In this document: positions 1-8,615 of the stretch, piece by piece
Layout of the letters: each line of letters opens with the position of its first letter
Position numbering within the stretch: the first letter of the stretch is position 1
From: Leptospira fletcheri
GTDB lineage: Bacteria; Spirochaetota; Leptospiria; Leptospirales; Leptospiraceae
Direction of reading: 5' to 3'
Assembly: GCF_004769195.1 (NCBI RefSeq)
Contig: NZ_RQET01000010.1
Coordinates: forward strand, 1-64,000
Length of the DNA stretch: 64,000 bases
Program-made: the position numbers and the translations under genes
The notes under the pieces: model-generated
What the model was told of the DNA's origin: nothing
The model's input: only the letters and a program-made list of their open reading frames with translations
Databases searched by the model: none

Positions 1-450
1 CGGTGTGAAATCCACATTAATTACGTCTCCACTCACGTCAAACTATTTTTATACATTTTATCCCAATTTTCTTCCCCTATGGAGATTACCCCCTCTAGTG
101 TGAAACGGCAGGATTTCCGGCTTTTGTTGATTTATTATGTCTCATTTGATTTAGAAAGAAAGGCCTTCTGATTTGAAAGACTCACGGGAAGAAAAGAATC
201 TTGTCTTTATGTTTCTCTCTACAGGATATTCGCAACCGGACTCCTTGGTTTTGCGATAGAAGTTTTATAAAAATTGAATATACTTTTGCGATTTTCTGAG
301 GATACCGAATGCGAAAAAAAGACGAAGCGAAAAACGTCTATTCTCCTAGAAGAGAATGCTCCGTAATTTCTGTGTAAATCTAGTGACAAACGAGTATTGT
401 ATCTATACCTTTATTTTCTTGGAATCGTTCGATTTTTTCGGAGGGCAGAC
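1..450. other. Non-coding lead-in upstream of the carbonic-anhydrase-like gene
   Basis: No convincing gene is seen here. Plus-strand frame 1 is open from the window edge to a TGA at 169-171, so the tail of a gene lying outside the window cannot be excluded, but its composition is AT-rich and not persuasive. A small palindrome, ATTCTC-N6-GAGAAT, lies at 340-357, about 95 bases before the next start codon, and could be an operator. No clear sigma-70 promoter can be assigned by eye. Confidence 0.4.
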
Positions 451-1887
451 TTGAATCCAGCGCACCAATACATAGAAGGATACCTTGCGGAAAACGTGCT
501 TCAATCCGAGACAATCCGTAGGATGAGGCATGTGATCCGGGAATTCAGTCTGAGAGCGCCGAAAGTCTTGGTAACCAAATGCATAGACGGTCGAGTTCAC
601 GGTAGCAAACTAAAAGGATACCCTGTCACGACGATCCGTTTCGGTAGAACGGATGGAAACATAGTGTCCACGAATATGAACAATTTCTGGTTCTGGAATC
701 GGATCGATAGAGTGGTCAACGACGCCGTATGCAACACTCCGGGAATGCCGGCTCTTTTCATCGCCTACATGCACCATTCGGACATTCAGGGATTGGGCTG
801 TGCGGCACATCACGGAGACGAGGATGCTGCGCTAAAGGCGATTAGTGAACAGACAAAGGCTGTGAGAAAAGTATTTTCCAAAGATAAACTCTACGTAATC
901 GAAGGAAAAACGAATACGGATCTGATGTCCGAGTCTCTTATTTTCGAAGACGGGAATAAGATAGATACCCGGGAGCTCGTTTCGGAATTCGGATTGAAGA
1001 TACCTTCGGAAGTATTTCATTCTTTTTTTCTAAAATATCCCGTAAAAGATCCTGCGATCTCCCGCAATGTGAACTTTCGAACTCCGGCGGAACTTTTTTC
1101 CGGGAATGTAGCGTCTTTCTTCGATGAATATTCCACTTCCCTTTCCATGAAGTCTTTCCTGATTCGGGAGATATCCGCCATCGTTTCTTCCGAAGAGTAT
1201 CATTCGCAAAAATTGATCCAGCCGGAAATATTAAATGCGCTCCTTCATAAATTTTCTAAAGTAAAGGATCTTCCCCGTACCTTGCTCGCTCCCCTGCTCT
1301 ACCAGACTCTCTGGAATTTGTCCTATTCTTGTTACCAAAAGAATAAGATATCCGCATTAGAGGAAGCGGACAGATGGAAATACCTCGACCACGCCGAGGA
1401 AATCATTTGTTACGGAGAAGGATTCGAACTTTTACAACGGAACAAAGCCGTATTGGTCAAAACCGGTCGAGGAGAGGATACGAACGCGATCGTAGTAGCC
1501 AAAAACGTTTTGGAAAAAAACAGGAAGAAAGATCCGAAACCCTATCCCGTAATCGTGCATCTGAATGTGGAGAATTCCGGGCAACTCAGGATTTGGGAGG
1601 ATTTCAACGAAAACATCGCGTCTAGAATGAATACGATGCTTCGTAACGTGCATGAAGTATTCACGAACGAAGAAATCGTCATTCTCACCACTTATTCTTA
1701 TCGAGATCAAAAGAGGTTCTATCCCGTCCGTACGAACGAATCGGACCATCGAATCTCTTATCCGGTAAGTATCATCGAAGGATTAAATAGCGAGGATCGC
1801 TTTTCCTCCATCGGCCTGAGAACTCGGGAGGCGTTATACTCGGCGGGAAAGATCGATGTCTCCGCTAAAACCTCGGAGGGTACATAA
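451..1887 (+). CDS. Carbonic-anhydrase-like protein (beta/CsoSCA-like, tentative)
   Basis: Predicted 478 residues from a TTG at 451, chosen because GGAGGG lies five bases upstream; a TTG at 397 in the same frame has no such site. The N-terminal part carries a Cys-Ile-Asp-Gly-Arg motif (C44, D46, R48), matching the CxDxR zinc and catalytic dyad of beta-carbonic anhydrases. His108/His109 and Cys117 follow 64-73 residues later. That wide His-to-Cys spacing is unlike the HxxC of plant-type enzymes and closer to carboxysomal CsoSCA, where the ligands are far apart. Length is near CsoSCA, but its N-terminal helical domain would be missing. No signal peptide is seen, so it is probably cytoplasmic. 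It is convergent with a complex-I-like operon linked to an SbtA transporter, which supports a CO2/bicarbonate role. The motif is seen; the enzyme activity is inferred. It could instead be a non-catalytic relative. Confidence 0.5.
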   Translation: MNPAHQYIEGYLAENVLQSETIRRMRHVIREFSLRAPKVLVTKCIDGRVHGSKLKGYPVTTIRFGRTDGNIVSTNMNNFWFWNRIDRVVNDAVCNTPGMPALFIAYMHHSDIQGLGCAAHHGDEDAALKAISEQTKAVRKVFSKDKLYVIEGKTNTDLMSESLIFEDGNKIDTRELVSEFGLKIPSEVFHSFFLKYPVKDPAISRNVNFRTPAELFSGNVASFFDEYSTSLSMKSFLIREISAIVSSEEYHSQKLIQPEILNALLHKFSKVKDLPRTLLAPLLYQTLWNLSYSCYQKNKISALEEADRWKYLDHAEEIICYGEGFELLQRNKAVLVKTGRGEDTNAIVVAKNVLEKNRKKDPKPYPVIVHLNVENSGQLRIWEDFNENIASRMNTMLRNVHEVFTNEEIVILTTYSYRDQKRFYPVRTNESDHRISYPVSIIEGLNSEDRFSSIGLRTREALYSAGKIDVSAKTSEGT

Positions 1888-1889
1888 AA

Positions 1890-1917
1890 AAGCTTTCCGG
1901 GTTGAAGCGGAAAGCTT
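1890..1917. terminator. Bidirectional hairpin terminator
   Basis: A perfect 10-bp inverted repeat (AAGCTTTCCG / CGGAAAGCTT) with an 8-base loop starts two bases after the stop codon of the carbonic-anhydrase-like gene. Read on the minus strand it is followed by a run of T, so it is a good intrinsic terminator for the converging complex-I-like operon. On the plus strand the T-run is absent. Confidence 0.8.
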
Positions 1918-1965
1918 GTTGAACGGCGAAATTTTAAGAACGAAAGTTTTATGAATTCGTTCTGC

Positions 1966-2784
1966 TCAGCGTTTCTTTCTTCCTTCTACGAATTTGGAAA
2001 GTTCTTCTCGAAAAGAATATTTTCTCTTGCCCATCAGATATCGAAAGGCGCTGATCATCACGTCCGGTCTGGGTGGATCTCCCCCGATAAATAGATCCGG
2101 TTCCTTGGGTAATTTTCCCAGTTCGAAAAGTCCTCCGGAAACGGCTTCCGTCCCGCAGGCAATGAGAGCTTTCGTTTCTGGCATCGTATCCCAAGCGATT
2201 TGTAGGGGAACTTCCATATTCGGACCGACAGGACCCGCATAGACCAAAGCATCCGCATGCTTAGGAGAAGCTACGACCCGTACCATACTGGCCTCGCTAT
2301 CGAACACGGCGTTAAAGCTCGCATTGATTTCCGCTTCGGTAGAATTATTTCCGCTAGCAGCGACTTCCCGGTATTGGAATCCGGTGTTCCGAGTGATTTT
2401 GCGGAAGGCGTTTACGTTTTCCGTAACGTTTTCGGAATATTCCGTCGGAGTCCCGTCCACATAGGAGACCACAAGAGCTTTTCTATCTACGGAATAAACA
2501 TGGATAAAACCGGAGTTTTCGATTTTATCCTCTCCGCACGCTTCCGCACAGAGACCGCACTGAAGGCAGGCTCCGTAATCGAATACGATCTCCTTAGCGG
2601 AAACGATTTCCACACCTTTAGTCGGACAGACTTTTTCGCAAGCCTTGCATTCCAGACAGGACGTCCCTTTTTTGAAATTCGGGACAGGAATTCCTCTCGC
2701 GTTAGGATTCGTGGGCTGGACCTTTTTAAAGTCCATATTCTTAGCCGGTCTGAAAATATTGAGTACTTCGTAAAAGAATTTCAT
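1966..2784 (-). CDS. Fused ferredoxin / NuoB-like subunit of an Ehr-type complex, N2 ligands lost
   Basis: This 272-residue protein joins two subunits that are separate in hydrogenase-4 (HyfH and HyfI). Residues 40-85 hold two [4Fe-4S] ferredoxin motifs: C43, C46, C49, C53 and C73, C76, C79, C83. Residues 140-255 align with the NuoB/HycG small subunit, including the conserved SPKHAD and SGGLF stretches. The four cysteines that bind cluster N2 in that family are replaced by Asn147, Thr149, Glu213 and Asp236. The gene overlaps the large-subunit gene by ATGA and is the last of the operon, 48 bases before a strong terminator. It should be a peripheral cytoplasmic subunit. With N2 absent, normal electron delivery to a quinone or NiFe site is unlikely. 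The family call is firm; the function is open. Confidence 0.85.
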   Translation of the reverse strand: MKFFYEVLNIFRPAKNMDFKKVQPTNPNARGIPVPNFKKGTSCLECKACEKVCPTKGVEIVSAKEIVFDYGACLQCGLCAEACGEDKIENSGFIHVYSVDRKALVVSYVDGTPTEYSENVTENVNAFRKITRNTGFQYREVAASGNNSTEAEINASFNAVFDSEASMVRVVASPKHADALVYAGPVGPNMEVPLQIAWDTMPETKALIACGTEAVSGGLFELGKLPKEPDLFIGGDPPRPDVMISAFRYLMGKRKYSFREELSKFVEGRKKR

Positions 2785-4202
2785 AGATCCACACCTACGT
2801 AGCTGAGATTGAAAGATTTATTATTCAAAGGGAAATCTCCGATGTTCTCTCCGCGGACTGCCAGTTCAAGAGCGTGCCAGTTCATTACGGAGGGATCTCT
2901 GACATATGCTTCTTGGACAGAGCCTGCGGAGTCCAGTTGCACGGCGATCAAAACAGGCCCTCTCCATCCTTCCGCCGACCCGAAATACACTCCGGGTTTC
3001 GGCTTAGAAGCTTTCGCTTTCGCAAAAGCCGCGGCGGCTTTCGGAAATTCGATCAACATAGGAATAGCGGAAGCCAACCATTCACCGCTGTTTTTCAGTT
3101 CTTGGTATCTGAGATAAAACCTGGACCAGGCATCTCCTCTCATTTGTCCGGAATGATGTATATCGACGTGGAGAGGTTCAGGGGTCATTTTATAGGAAGG
3201 ATCATGCTTTCTTAAATCGCGGGACAAACCGGTACATTTTTCCACCATACCTACAAAGCCTAAATTTTTGACCTGCTTTTGCAGTACGGTCCCGCAGACT
3301 TGTAGTCTTTCCCGGTTCGTGGATTTTTCCGCGGATCTTTCGAAATGAGAAGCCACATCCTTGGTCACACTCGCGATTCTTCCCGCCAAATCGGATAGAA
3401 ACTCTGCACTGATCTGTTTTTTCAACCGAACTTTTCCCGGAGATAAGGCGCCTCTTCCGAAGCGGTTTCCGGTCAATGCTTCCATAACACCTAACGGAAT
3501 CCCTCTTTGCATAGAGCAAACCCCTTGTAAAGGATAGTATCCTACATCGCCTGCGATGGCTCCCATATCTCCTATATGGATCGCGATTCTTTCGATTTCT
3601 AAGAGAACGGCACGGGCAAAATCGATCTCTTGCGGAACCGAGATCGCATGAGCGCCTTCGAACGCTTTGCTGAATGCGATACCGTAAGCGATCGTCGAGT
3701 CTCCCGAAATTGCTTCTCCGTACGGCGCGATGGAATCCTTGTCCAAGCCTTTCATCAATTCGGTTAGGCCTCTTTTTTGGAATCCCAAACGAATATCTAG
3801 ATTTTGGATTTCTTCCCCTTTTACGATGAATCGGAAATGCCCGGGTTCTATCACTCCGGCGTGGATCGGACCGACTGCGTGGCTGTAAAAGGAATTCGGC
3901 ACCGGCACATTAATTCCTCTGTATACTAGATCCTTGATTCCCGACTTAGTTACGAACCTTTCCAGCAAATGTTTTCTATCCTGGGAAAGGTATTTTTCGA
4001 AGTCGATGGAAGAATAATCTTCGGGTCCTTGGTCGGTACCGAGGCTATGTCGAAGGATCCAGATCGGATTCGTATGATCTTCAATCAGAGATTTTTCGCT
4101 GGCTTTGGATAGAGTTTCCTGCTCGATTCCATCGTTCGTAAGCCAATAACGATGAGTATGCTTGGTCTCTTTATTGTGAAAAATTCCGGTAACAGTTTTC
4201 AT
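2781..4202 (-). CDS. NuoD/HyfG-like large subunit without [NiFe] ligands
   Basis: Predicted 473 residues from the ATG at 4202, which overlaps the previous stop as ATGA and follows AGGGGG. An upstream in-frame start at 4238 would lie inside the previous gene and is less likely. The fold is that of complex I 49-kDa / group 4 hydrogenase large subunits: HAGVIEPGHFRF near residue 114 and RLGFQKRGL near 138. The N-terminal NiFe motif (RxCGxC in hydrogenases) reads AISGDST at 164-170, and the C-terminal DPCxxC reads DPSVMN at 436-441, so all four metal cysteines are gone. The tail ends in NKSFNLSYVGVDL, as I remember for energy-converting hydrogenase-related (Ehr) proteins. It cannot be a hydrogenase; the partner substrate is unknown. 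Confidence 0.88.
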   Translation of the reverse strand: MKTVTGIFHNKETKHTHRYWLTNDGIEQETLSKASEKSLIEDHTNPIWILRHSLGTDQGPEDYSSIDFEKYLSQDRKHLLERFVTKSGIKDLVYRGINVPVPNSFYSHAVGPIHAGVIEPGHFRFIVKGEEIQNLDIRLGFQKRGLTELMKGLDKDSIAPYGEAISGDSTIAYGIAFSKAFEGAHAISVPQEIDFARAVLLEIERIAIHIGDMGAIAGDVGYYPLQGVCSMQRGIPLGVMEALTGNRFGRGALSPGKVRLKKQISAEFLSDLAGRIASVTKDVASHFERSAEKSTNRERLQVCGTVLQKQVKNLGFVGMVEKCTGLSRDLRKHDPSYKMTPEPLHVDIHHSGQMRGDAWSRFYLRYQELKNSGEWLASAIPMLIEFPKAAAAFAKAKASKPKPGVYFGSAEGWRGPVLIAVQLDSAGSVQEAYVRDPSVMNWHALELAVRGENIGDFPLNNKSFNLSYVGVDL

Positions 4203-5407
4203 AAAACCCCCTGGACTAATAAGAAGAAGCCCCAACACCCGGTTCCGAGCAGAAGGAGAAGGAGGAAGAATCCATTGGTCATTCGGATTCGTAAGATCGT
4301 CGAATTTTCTTTTTGGAAAGTCCGACCTTTCAAATTCAATAAAGGAGCGATTTTATACAGCATCACTCCGAAAAATACCAATCCGAGGATCGGAACCAAA
4401 ATCACTAGTCCTTTGCCTCCGATCTGACCCGCTTTGATGAGCACGATATCGTTTACGAACACGGGCGATCCCGGCATGACGAAAGCGAGAAACAGCGAGA
4501 GGATAAACAGGGACAAAGCGGGCTTATTGATCGCATCGGACTGGAGAATCTTACCCAACTCCCTCTTGCCCGCGTCCATACGGACGATTCCCATGCTGAT
4601 GAACAGAAGGGACTTCACGACCAGATTGGAAGCCATTACGAAATAGAATATGTTGTCGCTCAAGTCCATCCAAAGAATCACTGCCAAAGCGCCGGTGTGA
4701 AAGAGAGCCACTTTTGCCGATATCCTGCGGATATCATCCCTGTCGTACACTGCGAAGATGCTGATCAGTATCGTGATAATTCCGAGCACTAATAAGCCGT
4801 CCGCTCCGCTGAACGTATGCGGGAAAAGCTGATGGTCTAGGTGAACGAAAGGTCTCAATGCGAAGCAAACCGAAACTGGGATAAAGGCGGAAAGCAAAGA
4901 GGAAACCTGAGTCGGGCTTTCCCCATACGTATCCTCGATCCAAACGTGGTTCGGAAACAGACCTAACTTTGCGGAGTAACCGAAAATGGCCAGCCAGAGT
5001 CCGACTTCCACCCAGATGATCTCTGGATGTTCCGAGATGTTTGCCACGAGCACTTCCACAGGTTGGTTGATTACGTGGAAGGCTGCGAGAATTAGAATGA
5101 TCCCTAAAAACGCGATACCGAGGCCGAAAGAGTTGATCAAAAGGAATTTCCAAGCGATCGGATAGGACTTAGGCGTCCTACTGGAGGAAATCAGAAGAGA
5201 ACCAACGAAAGTGGTACCTTCGATCAGGACCCACTGTAGGGTCGCATCTTTTTCGTTCCAGGCGACGAAGTTCAATCCGGCGCAGAGAACGAGGAGCACC
5301 GACCAAAAAGGTAAGTTCGTTTGATTCCGGGTAGGAGCGAGAACGTAGGTCAAAAAGACCAGTACAAAAACGGCGAACCCGATTCCGTATAGAATTTCCA
5401 AACTCAT
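4199..5407 (-). CDS. HyfF/NuoN-like proton-translocating membrane subunit
   Basis: A 402-residue, highly hydrophobic antiporter-like subunit of the Mrp/NuoL-M-N family. Visible features include the TM5-type glutamate in EGTTFVG (near residue 63), the TM7-type lysine in GYSAKLGLFPNHVWIED with the downstream SPTQVSSLL, and further lysines in RISAKVALFHTGAL and VKSLLFISMGI that fit the ion channel. It is somewhat shorter than E. coli HyfF. Its start overlaps the previous stop (ATGA, 5404-5407) and its stop overlaps the large-subunit start, so translation is coupled. It is an inner-membrane ion-pumping module of the complex. Confidence 0.88.
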   Translation of the reverse strand: MSLEILYGIGFAVFVLVFLTYVLAPTRNQTNLPFWSVLLVLCAGLNFVAWNEKDATLQWVLIEGTTFVGSLLISSSRTPKSYPIAWKFLLINSFGLGIAFLGIILILAAFHVINQPVEVLVANISEHPEIIWVEVGLWLAIFGYSAKLGLFPNHVWIEDTYGESPTQVSSLLSAFIPVSVCFALRPFVHLDHQLFPHTFSGADGLLVLGIITILISIFAVYDRDDIRRISAKVALFHTGALAVILWMDLSDNIFYFVMASNLVVKSLLFISMGIVRMDAGKRELGKILQSDAINKPALSLFILSLFLAFVMPGSPVFVNDIVLIKAGQIGGKGLVILVPILGLVFFGVMLYKIAPLLNLKGRTFQKENSTILRIRMTNGFFLLLLLLGTGCWGFFLLVQGVL

Positions 5408-6015
5408 GCCGAAGTTTCCTCCTTTCCTTTTTCACTATTGATCCGGAGAGCGGCGCCGGCGCCGATGATTAGGACTGCGTCGATGAAGGAACCGAATTCG
5501 CTTCCCAGAGGAACTCCCGATTTAAGGAGCAACGTAAGAAGGAAGATCCCGTTTTCGAAGATACTGAAGCAGGCGACGATTCCGAACCAATTTCTCCGAA
5601 CCACGAAACCTACGAGCCCGACATAGATGAGTAGAAGCACGAAGTGAAATCCGTACGGATGGTCGTTTCCGAAGAAGGAGTGGATCACCCCTATAAACGT
5701 ATAACTGACGACCGCGCCGATAAAGAGAAGGATCAGCGTCGGAAAGTATCCTACTTTCGGATAAGTGGATTCCGCGGAATTCGTTCTTCTCGCAGTCCAA
5801 TACAGAATGGCGGGGGTGAGTAGTCCTTTAAAGATGATCACCATCAACGCCAGGAAAACGGAATGAAACGTATCTCCTTTTTCTTCCTGGTACAATGGGA
5901 TCAATAAAAGGAATCCCTGGATACCGATCAATATGACTAACCGTTTCAGACGGTTTTCTAAAAGAGCGACTACTCCCGTTAAGAGAATGATAAGGTAGCT
6001 GAAATCTGTTGCCAT
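5404..6015 (-). CDS. HyfE/NuoK-like membrane subunit
   Basis: A 203-residue membrane protein with about six predicted transmembrane helices. The C-terminal segment contains the ENGIFLLTLLL and FGSFIDAVLIIG stretches typical of HyfE and its NuoK relatives, with the glutamate that in NuoK contributes to the proton path. It starts four bases after the preceding gene and ends in an ATGA overlap with the next. Its place between HyfC- and HyfF-like genes is the canonical hydrogenase-4 order, which supports the assignment despite low sequence conservation in this small family. Confidence 0.82.
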   Translation of the reverse strand: MATDFSYLIILLTGVVALLENRLKRLVILIGIQGFLLLIPLYQEEKGDTFHSVFLALMVIIFKGLLTPAILYWTARRTNSAESTYPKVGYFPTLILLFIGAVVSYTFIGVIHSFFGNDHPYGFHFVLLLIYVGLVGFVVRRNWFGIVACFSIFENGIFLLTLLLKSGVPLGSEFGSFIDAVLIIGAGAALRINSEKGKEETSA

Positions 6016-6019
6016 TATT

Positions 6020-6907
6020 TTATCCTAGCTTGAGTAAAATGCCCAAGATCAGCATGAAGATAAAGTTCAACCCGAGCAATTCGGGGATCCAAACCCACTT
6101 TCTTCTCGTGCTGTTCGCTTCCCAATAACCGATCAATGCGGACAGGAAAAGGGCTCCCCCGGTTACGGAAAGCTCTCTTACGACCGGATTCGTGATCAGA
6201 TTCAGGAAGATCTCAACGTGTTCCAAACCCAATTTGGTGATTAGCAGAACCAAGGAAGCCGTTTTCAACTGGTGAGCGAGCTCGAAAAAGGCCCTGGTTC
6301 TTCCCGAAGCCTCTAAAAGCATCGCTTCGTGAACCATGGTCAGTTCCAAGTGGGTTCTCGGATCGTCGAACGGGGGTTTTGCGAGATCGGAGAGAACGAT
6401 TAATAAGGCTCCCATCAAAAACAGAAAGCCGAATGCCAGATTCGGAATGCTCGCTTGGAATACCAGATTCGATTCGAAGACTACAAGAACCAAAATCAGA
6501 ATCGGTTCCGCCAAAACGTACAAAAGAGTTTCCCTGGCGGCCCCCATTCCTCCGAAAGAGGTTCCGTTTTCCACCGCGTAGGCGACGGTCGCGAACCGAA
6601 TCATCCCGATCAAAAACGGGACCAAAAGGAGAGAAGCCCATTCGAACGAAACCAAGGACCACAAGGCCACTCCGAACGTGAATACGAAGATCGCCGAACT
6701 TTCCGTAAAGAATCCGGAAAAAGGTCCGTCGATCGGATATTTCCGAATCATTCGAATCGTATCGTAAAAGATCTGTAGGACGGGCGCTCCCCTTCTACCC
6801 TGTCCGTAGGAGCGGATTTTTTGGATGATCCCTCCGCATAAAAACGGAAGAGTAATGAAGGAAATGACGCGGATCAGTGCATCCACTGGGAAAGAATTTG
6901 CTTCCAT
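6020..6907 (-). CDS. HyfC/NuoH-like membrane anchor subunit
   Basis: A 295-residue inner-membrane protein of the NuoH / HycD / HyfC family, which in complex I links the Q module to the ion pumps. Seen: RRGAPVLQIFYD near the N-terminus (the PRxGPxxLQ-type segment), and PPFDDPRTHLELTMVHEAM near residue 185, equivalent to the acidic loop of NuoH. About eight transmembrane helices are predicted. The ATG at 6907 is preceded by GAAGGAGA at ideal spacing, so this start is well supported even though it overlaps the HyfB-like gene by 34 bases. Confidence 0.87.
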   Translation of the reverse strand: MEANSFPVDALIRVISFITLPFLCGGIIQKIRSYGQGRRGAPVLQIFYDTIRMIRKYPIDGPFSGFFTESSAIFVFTFGVALWSLVSFEWASLLLVPFLIGMIRFATVAYAVENGTSFGGMGAARETLLYVLAEPILILVLVVFESNLVFQASIPNLAFGFLFLMGALLIVLSDLAKPPFDDPRTHLELTMVHEAMLLEASGRTRAFFELAHQLKTASLVLLITKLGLEHVEIFLNLITNPVVRELSVTGGALFLSALIGYWEANSTRRKWVWIPELLGLNFIFMLILGILLKLG

Positions 6908-8598
6908 ATATCTCCTTCGGCCAATCGGATCGCGATGATAACGGTCAGAATGGCCAATACGGTTAACGATGAATAAGTCAGATTGATCGAAATGGATTCG
7001 TCGTCAGCTCCGACAATTTTCGCCTTTGCTGCGCTGATCGATTTGATCAGAATGCGTGCGAAACTCTGGTCGAATAGGGATATTCCGTTCTTATCCACGA
7101 AATATCTTCCTAAGGGGGATAGCAAAGGATCCGAGATCGCGGAAGGGCCGATGGCGACTTCGGCTCCTCCGAATTGACCGCCGCAATCCCAAAGTTTTCT
7201 CTGCTTGATTCTATGCCGAAGTCCCAAAACTCCGACCGATAAAAGCAGTACAAATCCGACAAGATTCAAGATTCCGAGTCCGAGGAACCAATCCGCCTCT
7301 AGCCAGTCGACTTTCAGGGTCGCATAATGATTTACGAACGCGAAAAAGATCGCAGGAGCCAGGAAAATAAAGGCGCCTATAAAACCGAGAGAGATGGAAA
7401 CGGGAAGATTTCTTCCGTGGTCTTCGAAGTTTTTTCGGGGTCTGGAAAGTGTGAGACCCAAAAATAATCTTAAATGGGATGCTGCGCCTAACGCCAATCC
7501 TGTGCAGACCAGAATCAATAAAGGCAGGACCAACAAAGGACTCGTCCCGGGTATGGCGACTACCGCCGAAAGCAATTTGATGAATGTCGCCTCGGAAAGA
7601 AATCCGGTGGTTCCTGGAATCGCGAGGAAACTGAGAGTTCCCAGGCTCGCCAAAAATGTGGGGATTGCGCTACTTCTTCCCACCCCGGTGCTCTCGTCCA
7701 CTGCCGAAGATCCGGATAGTTTGGAGAGATAACCGAAATAAAGGAATTGAAACGTTTTACTGATACTATGATGGACGAGAGAAATCAAAAATAGAACCGT
7801 AAAGGCTTTACTGAGAAGCCTGAGCCCTTCCACTTCGCTGGACTGCCAATAACCGGAAAGCAAAAGGCTCAACCAGAGAAGGTTCATGTTTTCCACCGTG
7901 CTGTATGCGATGGATTTTTTGATCTCCTTGCTGAAAAGAGCCGTCATCCCGGCCCAGAGAACTCCGATCGCGGCGATCGGAATCAGAACGGTGGCGTAGA
8001 ATGTCCCGGATAAAAGAGGCAACGCGAATTTCGAGAAAAGCACTAAAGGAAGATTGACCAATAGGCCGGAATAAGCCGCAGACGCATGAGCGGGAGCTCC
8101 CGCATGCGCTTCCGGTAACCAAAAATGGACCCCGAAAAAGGCGGACTTAATCAAAAGGCCGATGATCAGGAAAAACAAACCGACGGCAGGGTCGGAGGCG
8201 AAGATCCAAAAGGTGAAGCAAAAAGCACCCACCCCGCCTGCCGAAACCAGAGCGACGAAACTGCGAACCGAAGAGTCCGTCCATTTCCCTCCCAGATACA
8301 GGAGGAAGGCGGTAATCGTGGAAAGTTCCCAAAACAGGATGAGCCAAAGGCTTTTTCCTACAAGATAGCACAATCCTGTGCTCAAAAAAAAGAGAGAATA
8401 TCCCAGTAATACCAGGGGTTTTCTCTCTTTTTCATATCCTGCAACGTAAAGGGAAATGAACGCTCCCAGGAATGCCTGGAGGGATAAACCGATAAAAATC
8501 GAGCTATCCGCTCCGAGGAAGTCCACTCCTAATACCCTTCCGATTAGGAAGGGTATTAGTAAGGAAGCCGCGACTGCAAGGTAAGCAAGTATCGTCAT
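6874..8598 (-). CDS. HyfB/NuoL-like antiporter subunit, first gene of the Ehr-type complex
   Basis: A 574-residue polytopic protein of the NuoL/HyfB class, about 100 residues shorter than E. coli HyfB. Seen: the TM5 glutamate in FWELSTITAF (about 90-100), the TM7 lysine in GLLIKSAFFGVHFWLPEAH followed by HAS, the TM8 lysine pair in ALFSKEIKKSIAYSTVENM, and the LWDCGG signature typical of HyfB-type proteins near the C-terminus. It lies 17 bases after the porin gene, so the two are probably co-transcribed. A perfect 13-bp hairpin sits within codons 14-24. It is an inner-membrane ion channel unit that can relate to DabB of bicarbonate uptake systems, but no DabA partner is present. Confidence 0.88.
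   Translation of the reverse strand: MTILAYLAVAASLLIPFLIGRVLGVDFLGADSSIFIGLSLQAFLGAFISLYVAGYEKERKPLVLLGYSLFFLSTGLCYLVGKSLWLILFWELSTITAFLLYLGGKWTDSSVRSFVALVSAGGVGAFCFTFWIFASDPAVGLFFLIIGLLIKSAFFGVHFWLPEAHAGAPAHASAAYSGLLVNLPLVLFSKFALPLLSGTFYATVLIPIAAIGVLWAGMTALFSKEIKKSIAYSTVENMNLLWLSLLLSGYWQSSEVEGLRLLSKAFTVLFLISLVHHSISKTFQFLYFGYLSKLSGSSAVDESTGVGRSSAIPTFLASLGTLSFLAIPGTTGFLSEATFIKLLSAVVAIPGTSPLLVLPLLILVCTGLALGAASHLRLFLGLTLSRPRKNFEDHGRNLPVSISLGFIGAFIFLAPAIFFAFVNHYATLKVDWLEADWFLGLGILNLVGFVLLLSVGVLGLRHRIKQRKLWDCGGQFGGAEVAIGPSAISDPLLSPLGRYFVDKNGISLFDQSFARILIKSISAAKAKIVGADDESISINLTYSSLTVLAILTVIIAIRLAEGDIWKQILSQWMH
8529..8559 (-). promoter_or_regulatory. Strong mRNA hairpin inside the hyfB-like reading frame
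   Basis: CTAATACCCTTCC and its exact reverse complement GGAAGGGTATTAG are separated by five bases, giving a perfect 13-bp stem and 5-base loop 40-70 bases into the coding sequence. There is no T-run, so it is not a simple terminator. Its place just after the porin/HyfB junction suggests control of translation, pausing, processing or RNA stability that could set different levels of porin and membrane complex. Confidence 0.6.
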
Positions 8599-8615
8599 AA
8601 TACTCCCGTTCGATT

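Noticed and set aside
451..1887. Canonical plant-type beta-carbonic anhydrase
   Set aside because: The HxxC motif is missing; His and Cys are eight to nine residues apart and the protein is twice as long.
1966..8598. A true energy-converting [NiFe] hydrogenase
   Set aside because: All four NiFe-ligating cysteines of the large subunit are replaced, and no hyp maturation genes are present in the window.
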